Origin: Lautropia dentalis
Lineage (GTDB): Bacteria; Pseudomonadota; Gammaproteobacteria; Burkholderiales; Burkholderiaceae_E
Assembly (NCBI RefSeq): GCF_003892345.1
Contig: NZ_RRUE01000001.1
Span: 1 to 64,000 of the forward strand
Direction: 5' to 3'
Length of the DNA: 64,000 bases
Under the pieces are notes generated by a model. The model was given only the letters and a program-made list of their open reading frames with translations. It did not search any database and was not told where the DNA came from. Each line of letters begins with the position of its first letter. Position 1 is the stretch's first letter. A program made the translations under genes and the position numbers. Shown here one piece after another: positions 19,261-27,392 of the stretch.

Positions 19261-19382
19261 TCAACCCGCCCCGTCGACGGGGCTGCCGGAAGGGATGGTA
19301 TGGGGCTGTGCCGCAGCGGTACAGCAGCCAGCCGGCCCGGAAGGCAAGGAACGGGATGCATGCCATCCCCAAGGAGTGAAGC

Positions 19383-20216
19383 ATGAAAGTTCGCAAACTC
19401 GCTGTTTCCCTGACGCTTGCCCTGGCGGGCGCAGGTGTTCTGGCCACGTCGCTGCCGATGGGGGCCGTGGCCGCGCAGTCGCCGGCGGCGTCGGCCGATG
19501 CCGACGGCATGGTGAAGAAGGCCGATGCGCAGGGGCGTCAGCCGGGTGAACGTGGCCCACAGGGTGAGCGTGGTCCGCGGGGTGAGCACGGTCATCCGGG
19601 GTATCCCGGCGGTGCCTGCGGCCCTGACGGTGAGCATGGTCCGCGTGGTGCAGGCCCGATGGATGGGCCGGGGGCCGGGGGGGCGATGGGTGGGCCTGGT
19701 GCCCGCGGTCCGATGGGGCACCCCGGTGGTTCGGGCATGATGGGGCCGATGGGCGGTGCGATGGGCCTGTTCGGTTTCAGTCCGTTCGGCATGCAGCCCT
19801 TCGTCGGGGCACCGCCGAAACCGGCCGATCTGGTGGCCCAGGGCAAGATGTCCGCCGAGAAGGCCGCGAAGATCGAGAAGGAGATGCAGGCCCGGGCCGA
19901 GAAGCGCGCCAGATGGATGGAGCACCGGATGGAGAAGCGCATCGATGATGTGATCGAGTCCATCGACGGTACGCCGGATCAGGCCAAACGGATCGGTACG
20001 ATTGCGAAGGCAGCCATGGCCGACATGAAACCGCTGGCCGAGCAGCTGCGTTCGCTGGATGAGCGCGGTGCGGCGCTGGTGAAGGCCGATACGCTGGACC
20101 GCAATGCCTTCGAGTCCCTGCGTCAGGAGCGCCTGAAGCTGATGGACCAGATGTCGCAGCGTTCGACGGCGGCCTGGCTGGACATGGCGTCGGTGCTCAA
20201 ACCCGAGCAGCGCTAG
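19383..20216 (+). CDS. Spy/CpxP-like periplasmic protein, ended by an in-frame amber codon
   Basis: 277 codons to a TAG. Residues 1-31 are a signal peptide. Residues 50-140 are Gly/Pro-rich and collagen-like (GERGPQGERGPRGEHGHPG). Residues 150-277 are helical with the Spy/CpxP layout: KMSAEKAAKIEKEM, QAKRIGTIAKAA and a final LKPEQR that corresponds to the family LTxxQ motif. The usual motif continues with KL, and here TAG falls exactly at that point, followed in frame by KLMEQGARPPRF and 48 further codons. The protein probably binds misfolded or unstable envelope proteins. It is followed by an OmpR-type two-component pair, as cpxP lies beside cpxRA. Confidence 0.75.
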   Translation: MKVRKLAVSLTLALAGAGVLATSLPMGAVAAQSPAASADADGMVKKADAQGRQPGERGPQGERGPRGEHGHPGYPGGACGPDGEHGPRGAGPMDGPGAGGAMGGPGARGPMGHPGGSGMMGPMGGAMGLFGFSPFGMQPFVGAPPKPADLVAQGKMSAEKAAKIEKEMQARAEKRARWMEHRMEKRIDDVIESIDGTPDQAKRIGTIAKAAMADMKPLAEQLRSLDERGAALVKADTLDRNAFESLRQERLKLMDQMSQRSTAAWLDMASVLKPEQR

Positions 20217-20399
20217 AAGCTGATGGAGCAGGGGGCACGTCCGCCGCGCTTCGGGGGCTTCTTCGGTGGCCATGGTCCGAAAGGATTCGGTGGTCCCGGC
20301 CACGACATGAAGCGTCCGAATCCGCAGCCGCCGGGTGAGGCTTCGGAAAACCTGCCGCCCCCGGCCGATGACATGCCGCCGCCTCCGCCGGCCGAATAA
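20217..20399 (+). other. in-frame coding extension after the amber codon
   Basis: Directly after TAG (20214-20216) the same frame stays open for 60 sense codons to TAA 20397-20399. It reads KLMEQGARPPRF, a GGFFGGHGPKGFGG stretch, then a Pro-rich tail ending DDMPPPPPAE. Composition matches the body of the protein. Either the gene carries a nonsense mutation or sequencing error, or the stop is sometimes read through. Confidence 0.6.
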
Positions 20400-20610
20400 G
20401 GTCTGGTCCCTGACAGCAGCCAGCGCCCACCCCCGATATCATCGGGTGGTGGGCGCTCCTGTCCTATTGTGGCTGCAGCGCTTGTGGATGCGTTGTGGAC
20501 GGCCGTCTTGTGTGCGTCCGTGATGCGCTGTGCATCTCCTGCGCCGTGCATGTCCGCTCCGTTTGCCTTGCGTTCGTTCGCGTCCGTTCCTTTCCCTGGG
20601 AGAAAACACC

Positions 20611-21627
20611 ATGCAGTCTGCCGGCATCCTGCTGATCGATGATGACCGCCGTCTGGCGGAGATGGTGGGGCGCTATCTGGGGCAGGCGGGATTTTCGGTG
20701 CAGGTGCAGGGCACGGCACGGGCCGGGCTGGAGGCGCTGGCCGAACGTACGCCGGACCTGATTCTGCTGGACCTGATGCTGCCGGACGGAGACGGGCTGG
20801 ATGTCTGCCGCCAGATCCGCCAGCGCGGTGGGCTGGCGGCACGGGTGCCGATTCTGATGCTGACCGCCCGCGGCGAGACCACCGACCGGGTGGTGGGGCT
20901 GGAGGTGGGGGCCGACGATTATCTGCCCAAGCCCTTCGAGCCCCGTGAATTGCTGGCCCGGGTGCGGGCGCTGCTGCGCCGGGCGGCGCCAGTGGATGTG
21001 TCGTCGGGGGGGCTGCCGGTACCGGGGGGTGGATCAGCAGGGCCGGGTTACATGGTGGCGTCAGGCGGTGGATCGGCAGGTCCGGGCCACATGGCCGGTG
21101 CTGCCGGTTCAGCGGGCACCGGCAGGCCGGACGGGGCAGCAGTTGCAGGCAGCCTGGCTGCCGGGACTGCGGGTCAAACCGGCGCTGCTGGTGGTGCCGG
21201 TGTTGCCGGCGGTATTGGTGGCGCTGGTAGCGTCGGTGGCGGTATTGGTGGCAGTGGTTCTGGTGGCGCCCAGGCTGGTGGGCCTGCAGGAAACACGCTG
21301 GCTGCCGGTGGCCATGAGGTTCTGACCATCGACGATCTGGAAATTGACGAGGCAGCCCGCGAGGTGCGGGTGGCCGGTGAGCGGCGGACGCTGACGGGCT
21401 ACCAGTTCGACCTGCTGCGGGTGCTGGCCCGCCATGCGGGACGCGTGATGTCGCGCGAGCAGCTGATGGACCAGGCCAAGGGGCAGGCGCTGGAGGCTTT
21501 CGACCGGTCTATCGATGTGCACGTGGGCAAGATCCGTCAGGCCATCGAGACCGATCCGCGCCAGCCGGTGCGGCTGCTGACGGTGCGGGGTGTGGGCTAT
21601 GTGCTGGCCCGGGCACGCAAGGGGTGA
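20611..21627 (+). CDS. OmpR-family response regulator with very long linker
   Basis: A 338-residue regulator. The receiver domain (1-125) has the acidic pocket IDDD (10-12 region), phospho-acceptor Asp54 and the conserved Lys near 105 (LPKPFEPRELL). The winged-helix DNA-binding domain (about 240-335) ends DRSIDVHVGKIRQ-type and RLLTVRGVGYVLA. Between them lie about 110 residues almost entirely of Gly, Ala, Ser, Val and Thr, where relatives have 10-20. GGGAGA precedes ATG 20611. It is followed by its kinase after 258 bp of tandem repeats. By context and class it resembles CpxR/RstA. Confidence 0.9.
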   Translation: MQSAGILLIDDDRRLAEMVGRYLGQAGFSVQVQGTARAGLEALAERTPDLILLDLMLPDGDGLDVCRQIRQRGGLAARVPILMLTARGETTDRVVGLEVGADDYLPKPFEPRELLARVRALLRRAAPVDVSSGGLPVPGGGSAGPGYMVASGGGSAGPGHMAGAAGSAGTGRPDGAAVAGSLAAGTAGQTGAAGGAGVAGGIGGAGSVGGGIGGSGSGGAQAGGPAGNTLAAGGHEVLTIDDLEIDEAAREVRVAGERRTLTGYQFDLLRVLARHAGRVMSREQLMDQAKGQALEAFDRSIDVHVGKIRQAIETDPRQPVRLLTVRGVGYVLARARKG

Positions 21628-21628
21628 G

Positions 21629-21835
21629 TTTGCAAGGTCTGGGTGCGCGGGGTCTGAGTGTGCAAGACCTAAGCGTACAAGGTCCGGGTGTGCAAGGTCC
21701 GGGTGTGCAAGGTCCGGGTGTGCAGGGTCCGGGTGTGCAGGGTCCGGGTGTGCAAGGTCCGGGCGTGCTGGGTCTGGGTGCGTCGGGTCTGGGTGCGTAG
21801 GGTCTGAGTGTGCAAGGTCTGGGTGCAGGCTGCTG
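21629..21835 (+). repeat. 15-bp tandem array between regulator and kinase genes
   Basis: About thirteen copies of a 15-bp unit close to CAAGGTCCGGGTGTG, best conserved at 21675-21765 and degenerate at both ends. It starts just after the regulator stop and ends about 50 bp before the kinase start. Because 15 is a multiple of 3, length changes would not alter a reading frame, but no convincing coding frame spans it. Copy-number change could alter kinase expression. Confidence 0.85.
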
Positions 21836-21885
21836 GTGAGGCACCTGTCCGGCGGCCTGATCGGGTTTTTCTGTCTGGGGGATGC

Positions 21886-23628
21886 ATGCGCCGGCTTTCG
21901 GTGACCATTTTTCTGTCGTTGCTGGCCAGCCTGTTGCTGGTGGGCGCAGCGGTGGCGTTTTTCTGGCAGTGGCGGCTCGACAGCCGCACGGAGGCCCAGG
22001 AGAGCCGCTTCACGGAGCTGCTGGCCGCCGAGGTGGTGCCGGCCGCGACCGAGGGGGTGGGACGACTGCAGGAGACGCTGTCACGCTGGCATCGCCGGCT
22101 GCGTGTCGATCTGCAGGTGGTGGATGCCCGGGGCCGTGTGCTGGCCGCGGCCGGGCGGCCGTTCCGTGCGGATGGTTCGTCGGCGCCGGGAGAGAGAGCG
22201 GGAGACGGGATGCCACCGCCTCCGCCACCGGAGGCGCTGCCGATGGAACCGGGGCCTGGGCACAACGGAGACTTCCCGCGTCGGGGTGGCCGCGGCATGA
22301 CTGGTGTGGTGCACCGGGTGGCATTGCCGGATGACCGGACGCTGCTGATTCGCACCTGGCGGCCCATGCCGCCCCTGCCGTGGATGGGGGGGCCAGTGGC
22401 CCTGCCGATGCTGTTTCTGGCGGTGGCGCTGGCGGCGTGGCCGGTGTCGCGCCGGATCACGCGGCGGCTGGAGACGCTGCAGCACTCGGTGGACGCGCAG
22501 GCGGCGGGCAATCTGCAGGCACGGGTCGAGGTGCAGGGGCGGGACGAGGTGGCCCAGCTTGCGCGCAGTTTCAACCGTGCGGCCGAGCGGATCGAGACCC
22601 TGGTGACGCGGCAGGAGGCGCTGCTGCAGGCGCAGCGGCGGCTGCTGGCCAATGCGTCGCACGAGCTGCGCTCACCGCTGGCACGCATCCGGATGGCGGT
22701 GGAGCTGATGCTGGAAAGCCCGGGTGACCTGCCGCTGCACGCGGGCGAGGTGCGTCTCAACATCCATGAGCTGGATGCACTGGTGGAAGAAATCCTGCTG
22801 GCCAGCCGGCTGGATGCCGGCAGTACGGCCGACCTGAAGTGCGAGCCGGTGGACATGCAGGCGCTGGTGGCGGAAGAGGCCGAACGCACCGGGGCGGTGT
22901 GGGTGGCGGAAGAGGCCGGGCGTACTGGTGCGATGGGGCGGGTGGAAAATCCGGCCGGGGGTGGTGAGGCAGGAGGGGCAGGTCATGCCGCGATCACGAT
23001 CGATGGTGGTGGCGTGATGGGGGGCATGGCAGATCATGATCGGGTGACGGGCGGTGCATCACCCTGGATCGTACAGGGCGATGTGCGCCTGCTGCGCCGG
23101 TTGCTGCGCAATCTGCTGGAAAACGCCCGCCGCTACCAGCCGGCCGGTGGCGAGCCGGTGCTGGTGCGGCTGTCACGACAGGATACCTCACAGGAGGAGG
23201 CTGGCCATGCAGTGGCGCAGGAGACGTGGCTGAATGCGTCCGCTTCTTCGGGGGCATCTGTCTCTCCAGATGCAACTGTCTCCCCGAATGCAACTGTCTC
23301 TGCGGTTGCACCTGCGGGCCGCCAGCCGGCTGTCTGGCTGTGCATTGCAGTGATGGACCGTGGCCCCGGCGTGCCGGAGGTGGCACGGGAGCGGATTTTC
23401 GAGGCGTTCTACCGCGTCGATGGCCATTCCGAGCAGTCGGGCAACGTGGGCCTGGGGCTGTCGCTGGTGCGGCAGATCGCCCGGCGGCACGGGGGTGATG
23501 CGCATCACGAGCCGCGTGAAGGCGGCGGCAGTGTGTTTGTGGTGCGGTTGCCTGCAGGGCGTGCTGGCCCGGCTGTGGAAGACACTGGTTTGCCGGGAAG
23601 CGGTGATCAGCCTGCAGAACACGTGTAA
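21886..23628 (+). CDS. sensor histidine kinase, CpxA/RstB-like, with low-complexity inserts
   Basis: A 580-residue membrane kinase. TM1 is about 5-27, a periplasmic sensor region with a Pro-rich DGMPPPPPPEA stretch runs 30-168, and TM2 is 170-187, then HAMP (188-240). The H-box is NASHELRSPLARI with His259. The ATPase domain has the N-box LLRNLLENARRY, G1 DRGPGVPE and G2 GNVGLGLSLV. Inserts not typical of the family are a Gly-rich stretch before the N-box and an Ala/Ser/Val-rich stretch between N-box and G1. ATG 21886 was chosen at the first membrane helix. It should phosphorylate the regulator at 20611. Confidence 0.9.
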   Translation: MRRLSVTIFLSLLASLLLVGAAVAFFWQWRLDSRTEAQESRFTELLAAEVVPAATEGVGRLQETLSRWHRRLRVDLQVVDARGRVLAAAGRPFRADGSSAPGERAGDGMPPPPPPEALPMEPGPGHNGDFPRRGGRGMTGVVHRVALPDDRTLLIRTWRPMPPLPWMGGPVALPMLFLAVALAAWPVSRRITRRLETLQHSVDAQAAGNLQARVEVQGRDEVAQLARSFNRAAERIETLVTRQEALLQAQRRLLANASHELRSPLARIRMAVELMLESPGDLPLHAGEVRLNIHELDALVEEILLASRLDAGSTADLKCEPVDMQALVAEEAERTGAVWVAEEAGRTGAMGRVENPAGGGEAGGAGHAAITIDGGGVMGGMADHDRVTGGASPWIVQGDVRLLRRLLRNLLENARRYQPAGGEPVLVRLSRQDTSQEEAGHAVAQETWLNASASSGASVSPDATVSPNATVSAVAPAGRQPAVWLCIAVMDRGPGVPEVARERIFEAFYRVDGHSEQSGNVGLGLSLVRQIARRHGGDAHHEPREGGGSVFVVRLPAGRAGPAVEDTGLPGSGDQPAEHV

Positions 23629-23749
23629 CGGCATACGCTGCAGAGCTGGGGGCAGACGGGAAAGGCGTGGCCGGGCCGTTGCTCGATCTGCCTCATGGTT
23701 TTCCCGGCGTGGTCATGGTTTTCCCCGGTGGGGACAGGGCTTTCCCCGG

Positions 23750-23779
23750 CGCGTGTCATGGACGCTTTCGTCTCTGCGC
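23750..23779 (-). repeat. dispersed GTCCATGACACGC repeat
   Basis: Exact minus-strand copy of the 13-bp core, preceded by GACGAAAGC. It lies between the convergent kinase and rppH genes. Confidence 0.65.
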
Positions 23780-23821
23780 TGACAGGGCGTCATGCAGGCA
23801 AGGCTGGCCGCCCTGGGTAGC

Positions 23822-24331
23822 TCAGGCCGGGGGACTGTCCGGTGCAGGTTCGTCGTCCGGCCGCGACAGGCGCTCGGCCAGTTCGTGCAGGGCGCGGTCG
23901 TATACCTTGCGCTTGAATTCGATGACCTCGTCGAGCGGTGCCCAGTAGTCGATCCAGCGCCAGGCGTCGAATTCGGGGTGGCCCTGGCCATCGAGGGAGA
24001 TGGCGCTGTCGTCGGACAGCAGGCGCAGCAGGAACCAGATCTGCTTCTGGCCGCGGTAGTGGCCCCGCCACTCGCGCCGGACCCAGCGCACGGGCACGTC
24101 GTAATGCAGCCAGTTCTGGGTGCGGCCCAGCACGTGCACGTCGGACGGGCGCAGGCCGATTTCTTCCTGCAGCTCGCGGAACATGGCCTGTTCGGGTGTT
24201 TCGGCCGCCTTGATGCCGCCCTGCGGGAACTGCCAGGACTGCTCGCGAAGGCGCTTGCCCCAGAAGACCTGATTGTCCTGGTTCAGCAAGATGATGCCGA
24301 CATTGGGGCGATATCCGTGTTTGTCCAGCAT
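23822..24331 (-). CDS. rppH: RNA pyrophosphohydrolase (Nudix)
   Basis: A 169-residue Nudix enzyme that removes pyrophosphate from 5'-triphosphate RNA and so starts mRNA decay. It begins [20 protein letters not shown]. The Nudix box spans 38-59 with GG, an internal Glu and RELQEE (52-57). The following [19 protein letters not shown] region is typical of RppH. The C-terminus is slightly Pro-rich. It is divergent from proS with a 74-bp gap, the usual arrangement in related genomes. Confidence 0.95.
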   Translation of the reverse strand: MLDKHGYRPNVGIILLNQDNQVFWGKRLREQSWQFPQGGIKAAETPEQAMFRELQEEIGLRPSDVHVLGRTQNWLHYDVPVRWVRREWRGHYRGQKQIWFLLRLLSDDSAISLDGQGHPEFDAWRWIDYWAPLDEVIEFKRKVYDRALHELAERLSRPDDEPAPDSPPA

Positions 24332-24405
24332 GGGGCGGTGGCGGGTGGGCGGTGCGTACAGCCGCGTTCTTCTCTAGAATTGTGCCCATTATATAGAGCG
24401 AACCC

Positions 24406-26172
24406 ATGAAAGCCACCGCACTGCACCTGCCCACCTTCAAGGAAGCCCCCGCCGATGCCGAGGTGATCAGCCACAAGCTGATGACGCGCGCCGGCATGAT
24501 CCGCAAACTGGCCGGCGGCATCTACACGTACATGCCGCTGGGGCTGCGCGTCATTCGCCGCATCGAGGCCATCATCCGCGAGGAGATGGACGCTGCCGGT
24601 GCCATCGAGCTGCTGATGCCGGTGGTCCAGCCGGCCGAGCTGTGGATGGAATCCGGCCGCTGGGAAGAGTACGGCCCCGAGCTGATGCGGGTGAAGGACC
24701 GGCACGAGCGCGAGTTCGTCATCCAGCCCACGTCGGAAGAGGTGATCACCGATCTGGCGCGGCAGGATCTGCGCAGCTACCGCCAGCTGCCGAAGAACTT
24801 CTACCACATCCAGACCAAGTTCCGGGACGAGCGTCGGCCGCGCTTCGGCATCATGCGCGGCCGCGAGTTCACCATGAAGGACGCCTATTCCTTCGACCGC
24901 AATCCCGAGGCGGCACTGGCCAGTTACCAGAAGATGTTCGACACCTATATTCGTATCTTCGACCGGCTGGGGCTGGACTATCGGGCCGTGGCGGCCGATA
25001 CGGGCTCGATTGGCGGCTCGGCCAGCCACGAGTTCCAGGTGATTGCCGACACCGGTGAGGATGCGCTGATTTACAGCACCGGTTCCGACTATGCGGCCAA
25101 CATCGAGCTGGCCGAGGCGGTGCCGCTGCTGGCCACCCGCATGGCGCCCACCCAGCCGCTCACGAAAACCGCTACCCCCGGCCAGGCACGCTGCGAGGAC
25201 GTGGCGGCCTACCTGAAGCTGCCGCTGGACCGGACGCTGAAATCCATCGTGCTCAGTACGGAAAAACCGGGTGCCGACGGCCAGACCGAGGTGACGGTGT
25301 GGCTGCTGCTGCTGCGCGGCGACCACGAGATGAACGAGGTGAAGGTGGGCAAGGTGCCGGGGCTGAAGGGCTTTCGCTTTGCGACCGAGGCCGAGATTCT
25401 GGAACATTTCGGTTCGAAGCCCGGCTATCTGGGGCCGGTGGGCATGAAAAAGCCGGTGCGCATCGTGGCCGACCGCACGGTGGCCAACATGAGCGACTTC
25501 GTCTGCGGCGCCAATGAGGCCGACTATCACTATACCGGCGTGAACTGGGGGCGCGACCTGCCCGAGCCGGCGGCCGAGGGCGAGATCGCCGATGTGATGG
25601 TGGCCGATATCCGCAACGTGCAGGCCGGTGATCCGTCGCCGGACGGCAAGGGTACGCTGGCCATCCAGCGCGGCATCGAGGTGGGGCACGTGTTCTTCCT
25701 CGGCACCAAGTATTCCGAGGCGATGAATGCCACCTTCGTCGACGAGGATGGCCAGTCGAAGCCGCTGCAGATGGGCTGCTACGGCATTGGCGTGACCCGT
25801 CTGCTGGGCGCGGCCATCGAGCAGAACCACGACGAGAAGGGCATCATCTGGCCGGCGGCCATTGCGCCGTTCGAGGTGGTGGTGTGCCCGATGGGGCTGG
25901 AGCGCTCCGAAAGCGTGCGCGAGGCGGTGGACAGCCTGGCCGCGCAGCTGGAGGCGGCCGGCATCCGCCATGTGGTGGATGATCGCAACGAGCGCCCGGG
26001 CGTGATGTTTGCCGACTGGGAACTGATCGGCGTGCCACTGCGCATCACCGTGGGCGACCGGGGCCTGAAGGAAGGGCTGCTGGAACTCACCGTGCGTCGC
26101 GGGCTGGAAACCCGCAAGCTGCCCCCGGCCGAAGTGCTGGCCGAGGTGCAGAAACTGCTGCCGACGCTTTGA
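24406..26172 (+). CDS. proS: prolyl-tRNA synthetase
   Basis: A 588-residue class II synthetase that charges tRNA-Pro. It starts [20 protein letters not shown]. Motif 1 is near [20 protein letters not shown], motif 2 is around [26 protein letters not shown], and motif 3 is [13 protein letters not shown]. Residues about 225-400 form the inserted editing (INS) domain of bacterial-type ProRS, which hydrolyses mischarged Ala-tRNA-Pro. The anticodon-binding domain is at the C-terminus. Length is normal. Confidence 0.97.
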   Translation: MKATALHLPTFKEAPADAEVISHKLMTRAGMIRKLAGGIYTYMPLGLRVIRRIEAIIREEMDAAGAIELLMPVVQPAELWMESGRWEEYGPELMRVKDRHEREFVIQPTSEEVITDLARQDLRSYRQLPKNFYHIQTKFRDERRPRFGIMRGREFTMKDAYSFDRNPEAALASYQKMFDTYIRIFDRLGLDYRAVAADTGSIGGSASHEFQVIADTGEDALIYSTGSDYAANIELAEAVPLLATRMAPTQPLTKTATPGQARCEDVAAYLKLPLDRTLKSIVLSTEKPGADGQTEVTVWLLLLRGDHEMNEVKVGKVPGLKGFRFATEAEILEHFGSKPGYLGPVGMKKPVRIVADRTVANMSDFVCGANEADYHYTGVNWGRDLPEPAAEGEIADVMVADIRNVQAGDPSPDGKGTLAIQRGIEVGHVFFLGTKYSEAMNATFVDEDGQSKPLQMGCYGIGVTRLLGAAIEQNHDEKGIIWPAAIAPFEVVVCPMGLERSESVREAVDSLAAQLEAAGIRHVVDDRNERPGVMFADWELIGVPLRITVGDRGLKEGLLELTVRRGLETRKLPPAEVLAEVQKLLPTL

Positions 26173-26210
26173 ACAGGTATCGTTCGCCGGCGCACGGGCC
26201 GGGGCGGGAT

Positions 26211-27050
26211 ATGCCGGGTACGGACGTGCAGGGCGGAGATGGACACGGCCAGGCTGTTCAGCCGCCTTTTGCTGCCGATGGCCCTGAAGGCCGCACGGAT
26301 CCCGTCGTTGCAGCAGCCCGCCGCTGGCTGCTGGCCGTCATGCTCCGACTGCGGGGCGCCATGCCGAAGCGGGGGGCTGCCACACCGAAATGGAGAGCTG
26401 CCACACCGGCCGGCCCTGCGCTGCTGCGCGCCGGCGGCATAGCCGTGGTCATGCTCGCCCTGTATGGGGCACCCGTCCGTTCCGCCCACGCCGGTGCCCA
26501 GCAGTACGAGGTGCTGGCCGATGGCGTGCGTCTGGCGCTGTCGCGCGCCATCGGTGCGCCTCTGGATACCGAACCGCTGTGGGACTCCCCCCTGCAGAAA
26601 ATCGAATGGCTCACCCAGATGTCCGACCGGCTGCCGCGTCGTGCGATGCCGGATTTCGAGACGCGCCAGAACTTCCTGCGCACCGTGCGCTACGAGGCGC
26701 AGCGCGCGGGACTGGAACCCGAGCTGGTGCTGGGGTTGATCCAGGTGGAGAGTGGTTTTCGGCAATATGCCATTTCGAAGGTGGGCGCGCGTGGCTTCAT
26801 GCAGGTGATGCCGTTCTGGACGCGTGTGCTGGGTAACGGCGATGCCGATACGCTGTTTCAGCCCCATGTCAATATCCGCTATGGCTGCAGCATCCTGCGC
26901 CACTATCTGGACATGGAAAACGGCAACCTGTTCATGGCACTGGGCCGCTACAACGGCAGCCGCGGCCAGTCGGCCTATCCCGACGCCGTGTTTGCCGCCT
27001 GGAAGCGCTGGCGCTTCCAGCCCGGGGCATTGCCGGCTGGCGGCAAATAG
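26211..27050 (+). CDS. SLT-type lytic transglycosylase
   Basis: A protein of about 279 residues with a C-terminal SLT domain. The catalytic Glu lies in LGLIQVESGFRQYAISK, followed by GARGFMQVMPFW and the ALGRYNGSRGQ segment. These enzymes cleave peptidoglycan glycan strands with formation of 1,6-anhydro ends. The start is uncertain: the frame opens at TTG 26169, overlapping the proS stop, and ATG codons occur at 26211, 26340 and 26361. A hydrophobic segment (GIAVVMLALYGAPVRSAHAG) is the signal sequence. It lies 38 bp after proS, so co-transcription is likely. Confidence 0.82.
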   Translation: MPGTDVQGGDGHGQAVQPPFAADGPEGRTDPVVAAARRWLLAVMLRLRGAMPKRGAATPKWRAATPAGPALLRAGGIAVVMLALYGAPVRSAHAGAQQYEVLADGVRLALSRAIGAPLDTEPLWDSPLQKIEWLTQMSDRLPRRAMPDFETRQNFLRTVRYEAQRAGLEPELVLGLIQVESGFRQYAISKVGARGFMQVMPFWTRVLGNGDADTLFQPHVNIRYGCSILRHYLDMENGNLFMALGRYNGSRGQSAYPDAVFAAWKRWRFQPGALPAGGK

Positions 27051-27182
27051 CACTTTTCCTGCGGCCTGCCGCTCATCTGCCGGTGCCGGGTGGTCGGTGT
27101 CGGGTGGTCGGTGGCTCCCCTCCCTGCACGCGTCCCATCTTTATGGATGTATCTCCATGTGCTTTTAATATTTAATAATGTA

Positions 27183-27203
27183 ACGAAAAACGTGCGTTTT
27201 CGT
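27183..27203. promoter_or_regulatory. inverted repeat in AT-rich leader region
   Basis: ACGAAAA (27183-27189) faces TTTTCGT (27197-27203) beside an AT-rich TTTAATATTTAATAATG stretch. This is the only AT-rich part of the 342-bp gap before the GGDEF gene and is a possible operator or promoter. Confidence 0.35.
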
Positions 27204-27260
27204 GAAACAGCTTTACAGGTGTTGTGACCACCCATCGTGTCGTATTTGCGACACAACCGA

Positions 27261-27335
27261 CCGTTCGTCGGCCGCCAGACCCCGCAGATGACCGCTCGTC
27301 GGCCGGCTGGACGGCAGGCGGGGGCCGTTCGTCGG
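27261..27335. repeat. three CCGTTCGTCGG iterons upstream of GGDEF gene
   Basis: CCGTTCGTCGG at 27261, CCGCTCGTCGG at 27292 and CCGTTCGTCGG at 27325, spaced 31 and 33 bp, near three helical turns. Candidate binding sites 60-130 bp before the start. Confidence 0.4.
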
Positions 27336-27392
27336 TGGCGACTATCCTTTCAGCTGACGAAGTGCCCTCCTGTGCACTTCCGGAGAGGGAAC

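Noticed and set aside
21629-21835. Tandem array considered as a CRISPR
   Set aside because: Units are contiguous 15-mers without spacers, and no cas genes are present.
21629-21904. Cys/Ser/Gly-rich open frame across the 15-bp array
   Set aside because: Arises from a repeat length divisible by three; no ribosome binding site and no protein similarity.
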